Assembly: GCA_934589525.1 (NCBI GenBank)
Contig: CAKTOB010000015.1
Span: forward strand, 1 to 64,000
DNA: 64,000 bases
Direction of reading: 5' to 3'
Source of the DNA: an uncultured Oscillospiraceae bacterium
Lineage (GTDB): Bacteria; Bacillota; Clostridia; Oscillospirales; Oscillospiraceae
The translations under genes and the position numbers were made by a program. Shown piece by piece: positions 1 to 8,691 of this stretch; the first letter of the stretch is position 1, and every line of letters begins with the position of its first letter. The notes beneath the pieces were generated by a model, which saw only the letters and a program-made list of their open reading frames with translations, ran no database searches and was not told where the DNA came from.

Positions 1-1
1 T

Positions 2-55
2 CACGTATTCGCTAACATTGCCGCTGCCATGGTTTTTAAGGTTTTCAACTCTTGA
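2..55 (+). CDS. possible C-terminal end of a gene that starts before the window
   Basis: Reading frame 2 is open from the window edge to a TGA at 53-55 and gives a hydrophobic tail, HVFANIAAAMVFKVFNS. Such a tail would fit the last residues of a small membrane protein. Only 17 codons are visible, so this is a weak call; it could be non-coding. Confidence 0.3.
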   Translation, partial: HVFANIAAAMVFKVFNS

Positions 56-59
56 TTGG

Positions 60-92
60 CATTGTCAATTGTCAATTGTCCATTGTCAATTG
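60..92. repeat. short tandem repeat of the CAATTGT type
   Basis: The stretch holds overlapping copies of ATTGTCAATTGTC. The same motif recurs at 1580-1635 on this strand and at 42947-42978 as its complement, each time at the outer edge of an intergenic palindrome block. This suggests a family of dispersed intergenic repeats. Confidence 0.7.
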
Positions 93-231
93 GTCTACCG
101 TTCCCTGCTGTTCGCAGGACGGTGGTCCTGCAACCAAACTTAACAGAAAAATGAATTTTCTGACAAGTTTGTATGGTGGAAACAATTGTCCTCCCGGTGT
201 ATAATGAACACGGACAAAGGAGGTTGTGAAC

Positions 232-675
232 ATGCTGGCGGAGAATTTGGCCCTTCTGCGGAAGATACGGGGGCTCAGTCAGGAGGATGTGGCGGAGGCT
301 GTGGGCATTTCCAGGCAGTCCTACTCCAAATGGGAGCTGGGGCAGACCCTGCCGGATATTGAAAAATGCGCCAGGCTGGCCGGGTTCTATGGGGTTTCCA
401 TCGATGCACTGGTGTGTCAGAATGAACAGGTGGGCCATACCAAGGTGGCCCCGGCCCCCATCGGCAAGCACCTTTGGGGCACGGTGCCCATGGGGGCCAA
501 GGGCCAGATCGTCATTCCCAAGGCCGCCCGGGAAACTTTCGGGCTGAAAGAAGGGGACCGGCTGGTGGTGCTGGGAGACGAAGACCAGGGCATCGCCCTG
601 GTGAAAGCGGAAATTTTTGAAGAACGAATGCGAAGAGCGTTAAACATCTGCGGGGAGCACCCCGAGAAATTTTGA
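232..675 (+). CDS. XRE helix-turn-helix and AbrB/SpoVT domain regulator
   Basis: A 147-residue probable DNA-binding regulator. Residues 1-65 form an XRE-type helix-turn-helix (LSQEDVAEAVGISRQSYSKW followed by a LPDIEKCARLAGFYGV helix pair). Residues 83-125 look like an AbrB/SpoVT swapped-hairpin domain (MGAKGQIVIPKAARETFGL). Both halves are DNA-binding folds, an uncommon fusion. The ATG at 232 sits 8 bases behind AAAGGAGG (216-223); a GTG at 226 is closer than usual. A TATAAT at 200-205 is a likely -10 with no good -35, so the gene may need an activator or be autoregulated. The zinc ribbon gene follows 15 bases downstream and is probably co-transcribed. Confidence 0.85.
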   Translation: MLAENLALLRKIRGLSQEDVAEAVGISRQSYSKWELGQTLPDIEKCARLAGFYGVSIDALVCQNEQVGHTKVAPAPIGKHLWGTVPMGAKGQIVIPKAARETFGLKEGDRLVVLGDEDQGIALVKAEIFEERMRRALNICGEHPEKF

Positions 676-690
676 AAGAAGGTATTCTTT

Positions 691-912
691 ATGAAATGTC
701 CGGAATGTGGAAAAGAAATGCGCAGCGGCTACCTGTTTTGCAGCAAGGACGGGGCCTTCAGCTTTGCCGACGCTGTCCCCGGCGTTTTTGAAAACGCCCG
801 GAAAGCCGAAGGCTTTGTGGAGATCACCCCGCTGAAACCCAGCCACCGCGCCAGAATTCCCGCCGCCATCTGCGAAGAGTGCAAGGTGGTGCAGTTCCAT
901 TACGGGGCGTAA
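691..912 (+). CDS. small zinc ribbon protein, DUF6487-like
   Basis: A 73-residue protein with two Cys pairs, CPEC at residues 3-6 and CEEC at about 61-64, plus Cys17, which should bind one zinc ion in a ribbon fold. It resembles the short DUF6487-type proteins of Clostridia, whose function is not known. AGAAGG lies about 8 bases before the ATG. It follows the XRE-AbrB gene closely and probably shares its message. The family name is from memory; the zinc ligands are seen directly. Confidence 0.75.
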   Translation: MKCPECGKEMRSGYLFCSKDGAFSFADAVPGVFENARKAEGFVEITPLKPSHRARIPAAICEECKVVQFHYGA

Positions 913-1640
913 AATTCGAAAAGTATGTACATTGAAGCAGCGGATACAACCTGTGCGGGTGAATGGTACCACGCAATGTAGCGGCGATGATTCATCGCCA
1001 AGCAACGTTGCATATACAACCTGTGCGGTTGAGTGGTACTACCTACCAGCGAAACCGTAGGGAACGGCCTATGTGCCGTTCCGGGAACGTGGCGAATATC
1101 ACCCGGGTGCATGAATGGTATCACGCCTGTAGGGGTGGTGCTCCGCGCAGCGAATTAAAAATCAATGATTTCATCGGCTATTATTAGCCGCCCGCTACGT
1201 CCCGAATATAACCTGTGAAGATTTACGAAATTACCCCCCGATATGTCATTCCGAGGGAGCGTAGCGAGTCGAGGAATCTACTCAAGCAGCAAGTTTTACC
1301 TGACGTTGGTTATTTTTGCTACTTGGGAAGATTCCTCGACTTACATTCGTTCGCTCGGAATGACATGTCGGTGGGTGGTTTTGTTTTATCCACACGGGTT
1401 CTAATCGGAACGTGCCATGGCGATGAATCATCGCCGCTACATTGCGTAATACCATTCAACCGCACGGGTTCTATTCGGGGCGTCCCACGGAACGGCACAC
1501 AGGCCGTTCCCTACGGTTTCGCTGATTGGTTTAATTTTTAACCAACGTATTTTAAAACCGGGTACGTTCGTTCCACAAAAAATTGTCAATTGTCAATTGT
1601 CAATTGTCAATTTGAAAAAAACTGTCAACTGTCAACTGCA
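913..1640. repeat. gene-free block of nested palindromic repeats (block A)
   Basis: No convincing gene is present. Visible modules are: GGCGATGATTCATCGCC palindromes near 985-1001 and 1419-1437; a GGAACGGCC...GGCCGTTCC type palindrome at about 1066-1083 and 1490-1513; a large inverted repeat at about 1240-1372 whose arms begin CGATATGTCATTCCGAG and end CTCGGAATGACATGTCGG; spacer units like ACCTGTGCGGGTGAATGGTA in both orientations near 949, 1019 and 1450; and CAATTGT repeats at 1580-1635. The same modules occur at 42938-43440. They look like non-autonomous palindromic elements that insert into one another. Confidence 0.8.
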
Positions 1641-2907
1641 CTACACCAGCAGCTTCCTGCAAGCCCCCGCCAGCTCTCCCAGGGTGGAGCAGGGAATCAT
1701 GGGGCAGAGGGTCTGGACGGCGGCTACGCTTTTGATGTATTTCCAGTTCCGTTCCGGGATGGGGTTCAGCCAGAGGATGCGGGCGGACTGGCGTTTGGCT
1801 TCCCGGAGCCAGCTCAGGGCCCGCTGGGTGTCCACGGTTTTGGTGTCCGAGAGGATGAGCAGGGTGGTGCTGCCGCCTAGCACCGGGGGGTGGGCGGCGC
1901 AGAGGGTTTGCAGGGCCAGTCCCAAATCCGTGCCCCGGCCGTAGATGCCGGAGGAGCGGACGGTGTCCCGGAAGCGGTCCATATTTTGCAGCTGGAAGGC
2001 ATCTGCCTCCACGATGGTCTCAGAGAAGAGATAAATCCGGGAGCTCTCCGCGGTCTGGTTCAGGGACTGGATGAACCGCAGGGCAAACTCGGAAAACTGG
2101 ACCATGGAGCCGGAAACGTCACACAAAATCACCAGCCGCCGCTTCCGGGCGTGTTTTTTGCGGAAATACAGCTTGTGCAGGCTGCCGCCGGAGCTGAGGC
2201 TTCCCCGGATGGTCCGGCGGAAATCCAGCTGACCTCCGGAGGCGCTGCCCCGGCGTTTGGCGGAGAGCTCGCCGTTGATCTGCCTTGCCACGGTCTGAAT
2301 GACCTGGATGGCCTTGGGGATCTCCGTATCCCGGAAGGCCCCGATGTCCCGGCACAAAATGCCCAGCTCCGGGTCAAGCTCCTCCGCGCCTACCCCGGCG
2401 TTTTCCAGAAGCATCTGCTGCTCCAGCATGGTTTTGGCAAAGACCGAGTGGATGAATTCGCTGTAGAGCTGGGGGCTTCGGTCCACGTTTCCTTTGTAGC
2501 GGTTCAGAAAATCCTGGAGCTTCTGCCGGGATTCCTGGGGCAGCTCCTGGTAGCGGACCTGCTCCGTTTCGTCCAGGTTTACCCGCTGGTTGATGTCCTC
2601 CAGCTCCTGCCGGGCTTGCTGCCGCTGGGCGTCCTGCTCCAGCTGCTGTTGGGCCCGCTGCCGGGCCTGCTCCCGGATGGCCTCTTCCGAAAGAAAGAAT
2701 CCGTCAAAGGCGGCATCGAATTTCTTCTGCTCCTCCCGGGACTTGGCAAAGACGGTGCGCAGGGCGGTTTTGACGGTTTCCCGGTCCTGAAGCCCCAGCT
2801 CCATGAGAATGTGGGCACCGTCCTCCGTTTCTTTTAAGGAGACGGGCAGCCCCTCCATCCGCAGAATTCTGGAAAAAGCCGAGAGCTTTTCCAAATAGAC
2901 CTGGGGA

Positions 2908-2915
<8 letters not shown>
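1641..2915 (-). CDS. VWA domain protein, CoxE-like, partner of MoxR ATPase
   Basis: A 424-residue cytoplasmic protein. The N-terminal two-thirds is helical and charged with a Gln/Glu/Arg-rich coiled stretch near residues 80-115. A von Willebrand A domain follows, with the metal-ion-dependent adhesion motif DVSGS at 266-270 and a later TDLG. This is the CoxE-like VWA family that pairs with MoxR AAA ATPases, thought to help mature or insert metal cofactors in target proteins. The ATG overlaps the end of the MoxR gene by 8 bases (ATGGATGA), so translation is probably coupled. No dedicated client enzyme is seen next to the pair. Confidence 0.85.
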
Positions 2916-3795
<880 letters not shown>

Positions 3796-3863
3796 GTGTG
3801 GCTGCTCCTTTAAACGGTCATTTTGTGATTTGATACGGTACAACAATACCGAATAGATGGGAA

Positions 3864-4499
3864 TTATTCCGTTGCCAGGGCAACGTCAACGCCCCTTTGC
3901 CCCAGTTCTCTGCGGAGTCGGGCCACATCCCCCCGGAAGATGATCCCATCCATGCCGGTACACAGGGCCCCTTCAATATTGGCCGGGGAGTCGTCAATGA
4001 ACAGGCACCGGCCGGGTTCCAGCCGGAAGCGGCTGTAGAGGGTGTGGTAAATCTCATGCTGGGGCTTTAGCAGGTGCTCCTCGGCAGAGACCATCAGGCC
4101 GTCAAAATATTCAGACCCAGGGATGCGGTGAAAATACTTTCTTAAATCCACACTGGCGTTGCTTAAAAGATAAATCTTGTAGCCCTTTTCTTTCAGCTCC
4201 CGAATGAGCTCCGCCATGCCCTCCATGGGGACCAAAGGCCGCCGCCACCAGCCCAGGACCAGTTCTTCGACCGCGGGGTGCAGGTCCTCCGGAAGCCTCC
4301 GGCAGACCTGGGTCACGATTTGCTCCAGGGCGATGGTGCCGTGGTCCGACTGCACCCATTCAACGCTCTGGAAAAGCTCCGTCAGCAGAAGCTCCTGCTG
4401 CTTCTCGGTCAGGTTCATGTGGGCGATCAGCGCCAGAGGCTGCCAGTGGATCAGCACCTGGCCCATATCAAAGACGATGGTATCAATTTTCTGCTGCAT
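3864..4499 (-). CDS. HAD-superfamily hydrolase
   Basis: A 211-residue haloacid dehalogenase-like phosphatase of the HAD-IA type. Motif I is VFDMGQV (residues 9-15; the nucleophile Asp is present and the second acidic position is Gly, as in the YihX-like group), motif II is LLSNAS, motif III is the Lys of KPQHEIY, and motif IV is FIDDSPANI. The substrate cannot be read from the sequence; small sugar or nucleotide phosphates are typical. AAAGGA lies 12 bases upstream of the ATG. It is divergent from the lysine-riboswitch transporter. Confidence 0.85.
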   Translation of the reverse strand: MQQKIDTIVFDMGQVLIHWQPLALIAHMNLTEKQQELLLTELFQSVEWVQSDHGTIALEQIVTQVCRRLPEDLHPAVEELVLGWWRRPLVPMEGMAELIRELKEKGYKIYLLSNASVDLRKYFHRIPGSEYFDGLMVSAEEHLLKPQHEIYHTLYSRFRLEPGRCLFIDDSPANIEGALCTGMDGIIFRGDVARLRRELGQRGVDVALATE

Positions 4500-4623
4500 A
4501 TATGCATCAGATCCTTTCTGTCGTTTTCCACAATTTTACCACAGAACGCCTGGGCAATGCAAGTGGATTTTCACAGACTTTCCTTTTTTGCCCCCAAATG
4601 GGCAAAAAAGTTCTAAAAAGGGA

Positions 4624-4652
4624 TTGACATTTGTTCTCTCGGGGAGTAACAT
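4624..4652 (+). promoter_or_regulatory. promoter of the lysine riboswitch-transporter operon
   Basis: TTGACA at 4624-4629, a 17-base spacer and TAACAT at 4647-4652. The predicted start, near 4659, lies just before the riboswitch aptamer. Confidence 0.8.
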
Positions 4653-4661
4653 ATGGGTACA

Positions 4662-4840
4662 AATTGAATCGCTTATGGTAGAGGTGCGGGATTCAAAGTC
4701 CGTAGTCTAAAAAGGGCCTTACAGCCTGACTGCGCAAGGGGATGCCGCCGAAGTGGGAACGTGTGTAAGCCGCGTTTCTGCTGGGCCGTCAGAGAACATC
4801 TGCCGGACTGTCACATTTATGTGGAGCGCTATCGTGAGAT
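4662..4840 (+). promoter_or_regulatory. lysine riboswitch (L box)
   Basis: The leader contains the conserved lysine-element blocks in order: GGTAGAGGTGCGG (4677-4689), an AGTA-like GTAGT (4702-4706), AAGGGGATGCCGCCGAAG (4736-4753), GCTGGGCCGT (4780-4789) and ACTGTCA (4807-4813). Their order and spacing match the L-box aptamer known from the lysC leader of Bacillus subtilis. A terminator follows at 4878-4909, so lysine binding should stop transcription before the transporter genes. The match was made by eye. Confidence 0.85.
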
Positions 4841-4877
4841 CCGGCCCGCAATTTCTTGTTGCTTCGTCGTATTTTAC

Positions 4878-4909
4878 CTGGATCGCCTGCATAGGTGATC
4901 CAGTTTTTT
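4878..4909 (+). terminator. intrinsic terminator of the lysine riboswitch
   Basis: CTGGATCGCCT (4878-4888) pairs with AGGTGATCCAG (4893-4903) around a GCAT loop, followed by six T. It is the expression platform of the L box: formed when lysine is bound, disrupted when lysine is scarce. Confidence 0.85.
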
Positions 4910-4956
4910 GTATCCGACAATCTTCGGAAGTTTCTACAAAAATGAGGTAAACTATT

Positions 4957-5847
4957 ATGAGAAGAATCACTTGTTTGGTACTGGCCCTGATGCTGGCCCT
5001 GTCCCTGGCCGCCTGCGGCTCCTCCGCTGCTTCTAATCAGGCAACTGCACAAACCGATGCCGCCGGTGGTACCGGCGTGGAAGACGGCGTGCTGTCCATC
5101 GCCATGGAGTGTGCCTACGCCCCCTACAACTGGGTGCAGAGCGACGACTCCAACGGCGGCGTACCCATTGACAATGTACCCGGCTCTTACGCCAACGGCT
5201 ATGACGTGATGATCGCCAAGAAGATCTGTGAGGCCAACGGCTGGGAGCTGAAGATTACCCAGTCCGACTGGGATTCCCTGGTGCCCGGTGTCCAGTCCGG
5301 CGTGTTTGACGCGGTCATCGCCGGTCAGTCCATGACCGCCGAGAGAAGCGAGCAGGTGGATTTTGCAGGCCCCTACTTCTACGCCACCATCGTCTGCGTC
5401 ACCAAGAAGGACAGCCCCTATGCCTCTGCCAAGTCCATTGCGGACCTGACCGGCGGCAAGTGCACCGCCCAGATCGCCACCATCTGGTATGACCAGTGCC
5501 TGCCCCAGATCCAGGGCGCCAAGGTCCAGTCCGCCTCCGAAACCGCTCCTGCCATGCTCATGGCCCTGGAAACCGGCGCCGTGGACTTTATCTGCACCGA
5601 TATGCCCACCGCCCAGGGCGCTGTGGCGGCCTACCCGGATATGACCATTCTGGACTTCTCCGGTACCGACGGGGACTTCCAGTTCAGTGAGGAAGTCCGT
5701 GCCGAAAACGTCAACATCGGTGTTTCCGTCCGGAAGGGCAACACGGAGCTGAAGGATATGATCAATTCCGCCCTCACCGGCATGACCGCCGACGATATGA
5801 ACGAACTCATGGCCCAGGCCATTGCCATCCAGCCTCTGGGTGAATAA
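4957..5847 (+). CDS. amino acid ABC transporter substrate-binding lipoprotein (probably lysine)
   Basis: A 296-residue family 3 solute-binding protein. The N-terminus is a lipoprotein signal peptide with lipobox LAAC (Cys20), so it is tethered to the outside of the membrane. The rest is the two-lobed amino acid binding domain with typical features (ECAYAPYNW near the start, GYDVMIAKKI, DAVIAGQSMT). It is the first gene of a binding protein-permease-ATPase operon behind a lysine riboswitch. Lysine or a related cationic amino acid is therefore the likely substrate; this is inferred from regulation, not from binding residues. GAGGT lies upstream of the ATG. Confidence 0.9.
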   Translation: MRRITCLVLALMLALSLAACGSSAASNQATAQTDAAGGTGVEDGVLSIAMECAYAPYNWVQSDDSNGGVPIDNVPGSYANGYDVMIAKKICEANGWELKITQSDWDSLVPGVQSGVFDAVIAGQSMTAERSEQVDFAGPYFYATIVCVTKKDSPYASAKSIADLTGGKCTAQIATIWYDQCLPQIQGAKVQSASETAPAMLMALETGAVDFICTDMPTAQGAVAAYPDMTILDFSGTDGDFQFSEEVRAENVNIGVSVRKGNTELKDMINSALTGMTADDMNELMAQAIAIQPLGE

Positions 5848-5868
5848 TCAAAGGAGAGAAACGCATTC

Positions 5869-6729
5869 ATGGAAATTCTGATTCAGCTTGTCTCGGACAT
5901 CGGCAAGCTTTGGGCAAAGTACGGTGCCTCTTATTTAAGCGGTATGCGCAGCACCCTGATCCTGGCGCTGGTTGCCACGGCCATTGGCTGTGTCATCGGG
6001 TTTGTCTGCGGTGTGCTCAATACCATCCCCTATGCCCCCGGCGATTCCCCGGTGAAGAAGTTTTTCCTGAAGCTGATCCGGGTCATTGTACGCATTTATG
6101 TAGAGGTTTTCCGGGGTACCCCCATGGTGCTCCAGGCGGTGTTCCTGTACTACGGTCTTCCTTACTTTACAAACGGCGCCACCCGGTTTGAGAGCGTTTG
6201 GGCCGCTGCCATTCTGGTGGTTTCCATCAACACCGGCGCTTACATGGCCGAGTCCGTCCGGGGCGGCATCATCTCCGTAGACCCGGGCCAGACCGAGGGT
6301 GCCAAGGCCATTGGCATGACCCATGTGCAGACCATGCTCCATGTGATTTTGCCCCAGGCCCTGCGGAACATCATGCCCCAGATCGGCAACAACTTTATTA
6401 TTAACGTCAAGGACACCTCCGTCATGTTCATCATCGGCTTCCCGGAGTTCTTCGCTGCCCACCGGGCTGCCGTGGGTACCAGCTATCTGTACTTCCCCTC
6501 CGCAACGGTGGAAATGATCGGGTACCTCTCCATGACCCTCATCGCCTCCTTCCTGCTGCGGTGGCTGGAAAAGAAGATGGACGGCTCCAGCGACTATGAG
6601 CTGGTCCAGGTAGACCCCTTGGTCATGACCGCGGGAACCTACAGCCACCCGGACAAGGGGACGCCCTTTGACGAGCAGAACCGGGAATACAAGGAAGAAA
6701 AGCGCAAAAAAAACAGGGGGGAACGCTGA
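5869..6729 (+). CDS. amino acid ABC transporter permease, HisM/GlnP family
   Basis: A 286-residue integral membrane permease. It has a long first helix near residues 20-48, several further membrane segments, and the conserved EAA loop ([20 protein letters not shown], about 145-164) that contacts the ATPase. It has a loop before the second helix containing [12 protein letters not shown], typical of polar amino acid permeases. The hydrophilic C-terminal tail of about 45 residues is longer than usual. It starts 21 bases after the binding protein gene and belongs to the same operon. No second permease is present, so a homodimer is expected. Confidence 0.9.
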   Translation: MEILIQLVSDIGKLWAKYGASYLSGMRSTLILALVATAIGCVIGFVCGVLNTIPYAPGDSPVKKFFLKLIRVIVRIYVEVFRGTPMVLQAVFLYYGLPYFTNGATRFESVWAAAILVVSINTGAYMAESVRGGIISVDPGQTEGAKAIGMTHVQTMLHVILPQALRNIMPQIGNNFIINVKDTSVMFIIGFPEFFAAHRAAVGTSYLYFPSATVEMIGYLSMTLIASFLLRWLEKKMDGSSDYELVQVDPLVMTAGTYSHPDKGTPFDEQNREYKEEKRKKNRGER

Positions 6730-6730
6730 T

Positions 6731-7471
6731 ATGGACCAGGCAATTTTACAGGTAAACCACCTGTCCAAAAGTTTCGGCACCCATGAGGTGCTGCGGGATA
6801 TTGATTTCACCGTGAAAAAGGGAGACGTGACCTCCATCATCGGCGCCTCCGGCTCCGGCAAAAGCACCCTGCTGCGGTGCATCAACCTGCTGGAGACCCC
6901 TTCCTCCGGAGAGATCCTTTACCACGGGAAAAACGTGGTGGGCCGGGGGGTAAATCAGCCGGAATACCGCAGCCATGTGGGCATGGTGTTTCAGTCCTTT
7001 AACCTGTTCAACAACATGACCGTACTGGAAAACTGCATGGTAGGCCAGCAGCGGGTTTTGAAGCGGGACAAGGAAACCGCCCGGAAAACCGCCATGGAAT
7101 ACCTGGAAAAGGTGGGCATGGCTCCCTACATCCAGGCCAAGCCCCGGCAGCTCTCCGGCGGCCAAAAGCAGCGGGTGGCCATTGCCCGGGCCCTGGCCAT
7201 GAGCCCGGAGGTGCTGCTCTTTGACGAGCCCACTTCCGCCCTTGACCCGGAAATGGTAGGCGAGGTGCTGTCCGTTATGAAGCGGCTTGCCCAGGAGGGC
7301 ATGACCATGCTGGTGGTGACCCACGAGATGGCCTTCGCCCGGGACGTGAGCAACCATGTGGTCTACATGGCAAACGGCGTCATCTGCGAGCAGGGAAGCC
7401 CCGAGGAGCTGTTTGGAGACCCCCAAAAGCAGGAGACCCGGGATTTCCTGGCCCGGTTTACAAAGGCATAA
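6731..7471 (+). CDS. amino acid ABC transporter ATP-binding protein
   Basis: A 246-residue ATPase of the GlnQ/HisP family. Walker A is GASGSGKST (38-46), the Q loop follows in VFQSFNLF, the signature is LSGGQKQ, Walker B is [12 protein letters not shown], and the switch His is in VVTHEM. The ATG at 6731 lies one base after the permease stop, with a GGGGGG tract as ribosome site, so the operon order is binding protein, permease, ATPase. The operon ends in a terminator at 7476-7508. Confidence 0.93.
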   Translation: MDQAILQVNHLSKSFGTHEVLRDIDFTVKKGDVTSIIGASGSGKSTLLRCINLLETPSSGEILYHGKNVVGRGVNQPEYRSHVGMVFQSFNLFNNMTVLENCMVGQQRVLKRDKETARKTAMEYLEKVGMAPYIQAKPRQLSGGQKQRVAIARALAMSPEVLLFDEPTSALDPEMVGEVLSVMKRLAQEGMTMLVVTHEMAFARDVSNHVVYMANGVICEQGSPEELFGDPQKQETRDFLARFTKA

Positions 7472-7475
7472 GAAC

Positions 7476-7508
7476 AAAGGGCCGCTGCGGTTTTGCAGCG
7501 GCCCCTTT
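7476..7508. terminator. terminator between convergent genes
   Basis: GGGCCGCTGC (7479-7488) pairs with GCAGCGGCCC (7495-7504) around GGTTTT, flanked by AAA and CTTT. It can serve the transporter operon on the plus strand and the TrmH gene on the minus strand. Confidence 0.8.
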
Positions 7509-7522
7509 GACCTTTTGATAGG

Positions 7523-8338
7523 TTATGTGTTTTCTCTGGGCCGAAGCTCCCAGAAGGCCACGGCGCTGGCGGCGGCCACGTTGAGAGAATCCACCCCGTG
7601 GAACATGGGGATTTTAACGGTATAGTCGCAGGCGGCAATGGTGCCGTCGGCCAGACCGTCCCCTTCGGTGCCAAGCACCACCGCCAGCCGGGGCTGGGCA
7701 CGGAGCCGGGGGTCATCAATGGACAGGGTATCCTCCCGCAGGGCCATGGCGGCGGTGACAAAGCCCGCCTCTTTTAAAACCTCCTGCCAGTTGTCCGGCA
7801 CATAGGCCCAGGGCACCTGAAAAACCGTGCCCATGCTGACCCGGGCGCTGCGGCGGTATAGGGGGTCGGTGCAGCCGGAGGTCAGCAGCACCCCGTCCAT
7901 GCCCAGGGCGGCGGCGCTGCGGAAAATGGCCCCCACATTGGTGGGATTCATGACGTTTTCCAGCACCGCCACCCGGCGGCAGGAGGAAAGCAGAGCCTCA
8001 AGCGGGGGCCTCTGGGGCCGGAGCATGGCGCAGAGCATCCCCCGGGTCAGCTGGAAGCCCGTGAGCTTGGTGAGAATGTCCATTTCCGCCGTATACACCG
8101 GCACATCCCCGCACCGGGCAATGGCCTCCTGGGCCTCCTGGTTACAGTGGCTCCGCTCCACAAGCAGGGACACAGGCTTGCACCCGGCATCCAGAGCCCT
8201 ACAGATGACCTTGGGGCTTTCGGCAATGAACATGCCCTTTTTGGGCTCAAAGCGGTTGAGCAGCTGGGCCTCCGTCAGCCGGGCATAAACATCCAGCTCC
8301 GGGGCCTCAAAATCCGTGATTTCCGTAAAGTTGATCAT
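7523..8338 (-). CDS. TrmH/SpoU-family RNA 2'-O-methyltransferase
   Basis: A 271-residue SPOUT methyltransferase. The N-terminal part (about 1-105) is a substrate-binding domain like that of 23S rRNA methyltransferases. The C-terminal knot carries motif 1 NPTNVGAIFRSA, motif 2 VVLGTEGDGL and motif 3 IPMFHGVDSLNVAAA. The enzyme uses S-adenosylmethionine to methylate a ribose in rRNA or tRNA; the exact target is not readable. The ATG at 8338 is used because GGAG lies 6 bases upstream, and it leaves a 19-base leader from a strong promoter at 8364-8392. Confidence 0.88.
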   Translation of the reverse strand: MINFTEITDFEAPELDVYARLTEAQLLNRFEPKKGMFIAESPKVICRALDAGCKPVSLLVERSHCNQEAQEAIARCGDVPVYTAEMDILTKLTGFQLTRGMLCAMLRPQRPPLEALLSSCRRVAVLENVMNPTNVGAIFRSAAALGMDGVLLTSGCTDPLYRRSARVSMGTVFQVPWAYVPDNWQEVLKEAGFVTAAMALREDTLSIDDPRLRAQPRLAVVLGTEGDGLADGTIAACDYTVKIPMFHGVDSLNVAAASAVAFWELRPRENT

Positions 8339-8363
8339 AGGCATCTCCAAAATGTTTTTCTCC

Positions 8364-8392
8364 ATTATACAGCCTGACCCATTTCCTGTCAA
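8364..8392 (-). promoter_or_regulatory. promoter of the TrmH gene
   Basis: On the minus strand TTGACA (8392-8387), a 17-base spacer and TATAAT (8369-8364), a perfect sigma-A promoter. Confidence 0.85.
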
Positions 8393-8408
8393 AGGGGTAT
8401 CTTCCCCC

Positions 8409-8437
8409 TTGCAATGCCTGGGGTTGGGGGGTATAAT
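8409..8437 (+). promoter_or_regulatory. candidate promoter of the sugar ABC operon
   Basis: TTGCAA at 8409-8414, 17 bases, TATAAT at 8432-8437. It would give a leader of about 250 bases that includes the inverted repeat at 8530-8609. A second isolated TATAAT at 8662-8667, without a good -35, may act as an alternative. Confidence 0.55.
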
Positions 8438-8529
8438 GGATTTACTTCTACAGGAAGGCCAACCGGCGGTTGGGAACTGTCGGCATGAAGTATTTCCTTT
8501 TTCCCGAACGGCTCTGTATTTGCAGCGTG

Positions 8530-8609
8530 GCGGGCGGCAGGTTGCCGCCCCTACAATCTAATACGAAACGTTTCGAATTTTTATGTAGGGGCGGCAATCT
8601 GCCGCCCGC
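8530..8609. repeat. large inverted repeat in an intergenic region
   Basis: Two 26-base arms (8530-8555 and 8584-8609) are complementary except for one G-T position. Each arm contains its own smaller palindrome, GGCGGCAGGTTGCCGCC. The centre holds GAAACGTTTC. It looks like a mobile palindromic (REP/MITE-like) unit, of a different family from the blocks at 0.9 and 43 kb. The rest of 8393-8691 shows only promoter signals. Confidence 0.75.
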
Positions 8610-8691
8610 TGCGTTTCGATGATTGAGCCGTCCAATCAAACGATATTCCGCTTGATGATCCTATAATGAACAAAGAAATGGATGGACTGCT

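Noticed and set aside
1235..1380. Repeats considered as a CRISPR array
   Set aside because: The units are palindromes and one large inverted repeat, without regular spacers or cas genes.
4719..4970. Reading frames across the lysine leader
   Set aside because: They overlap riboswitch, terminator and promoter and have no ribosome sites.
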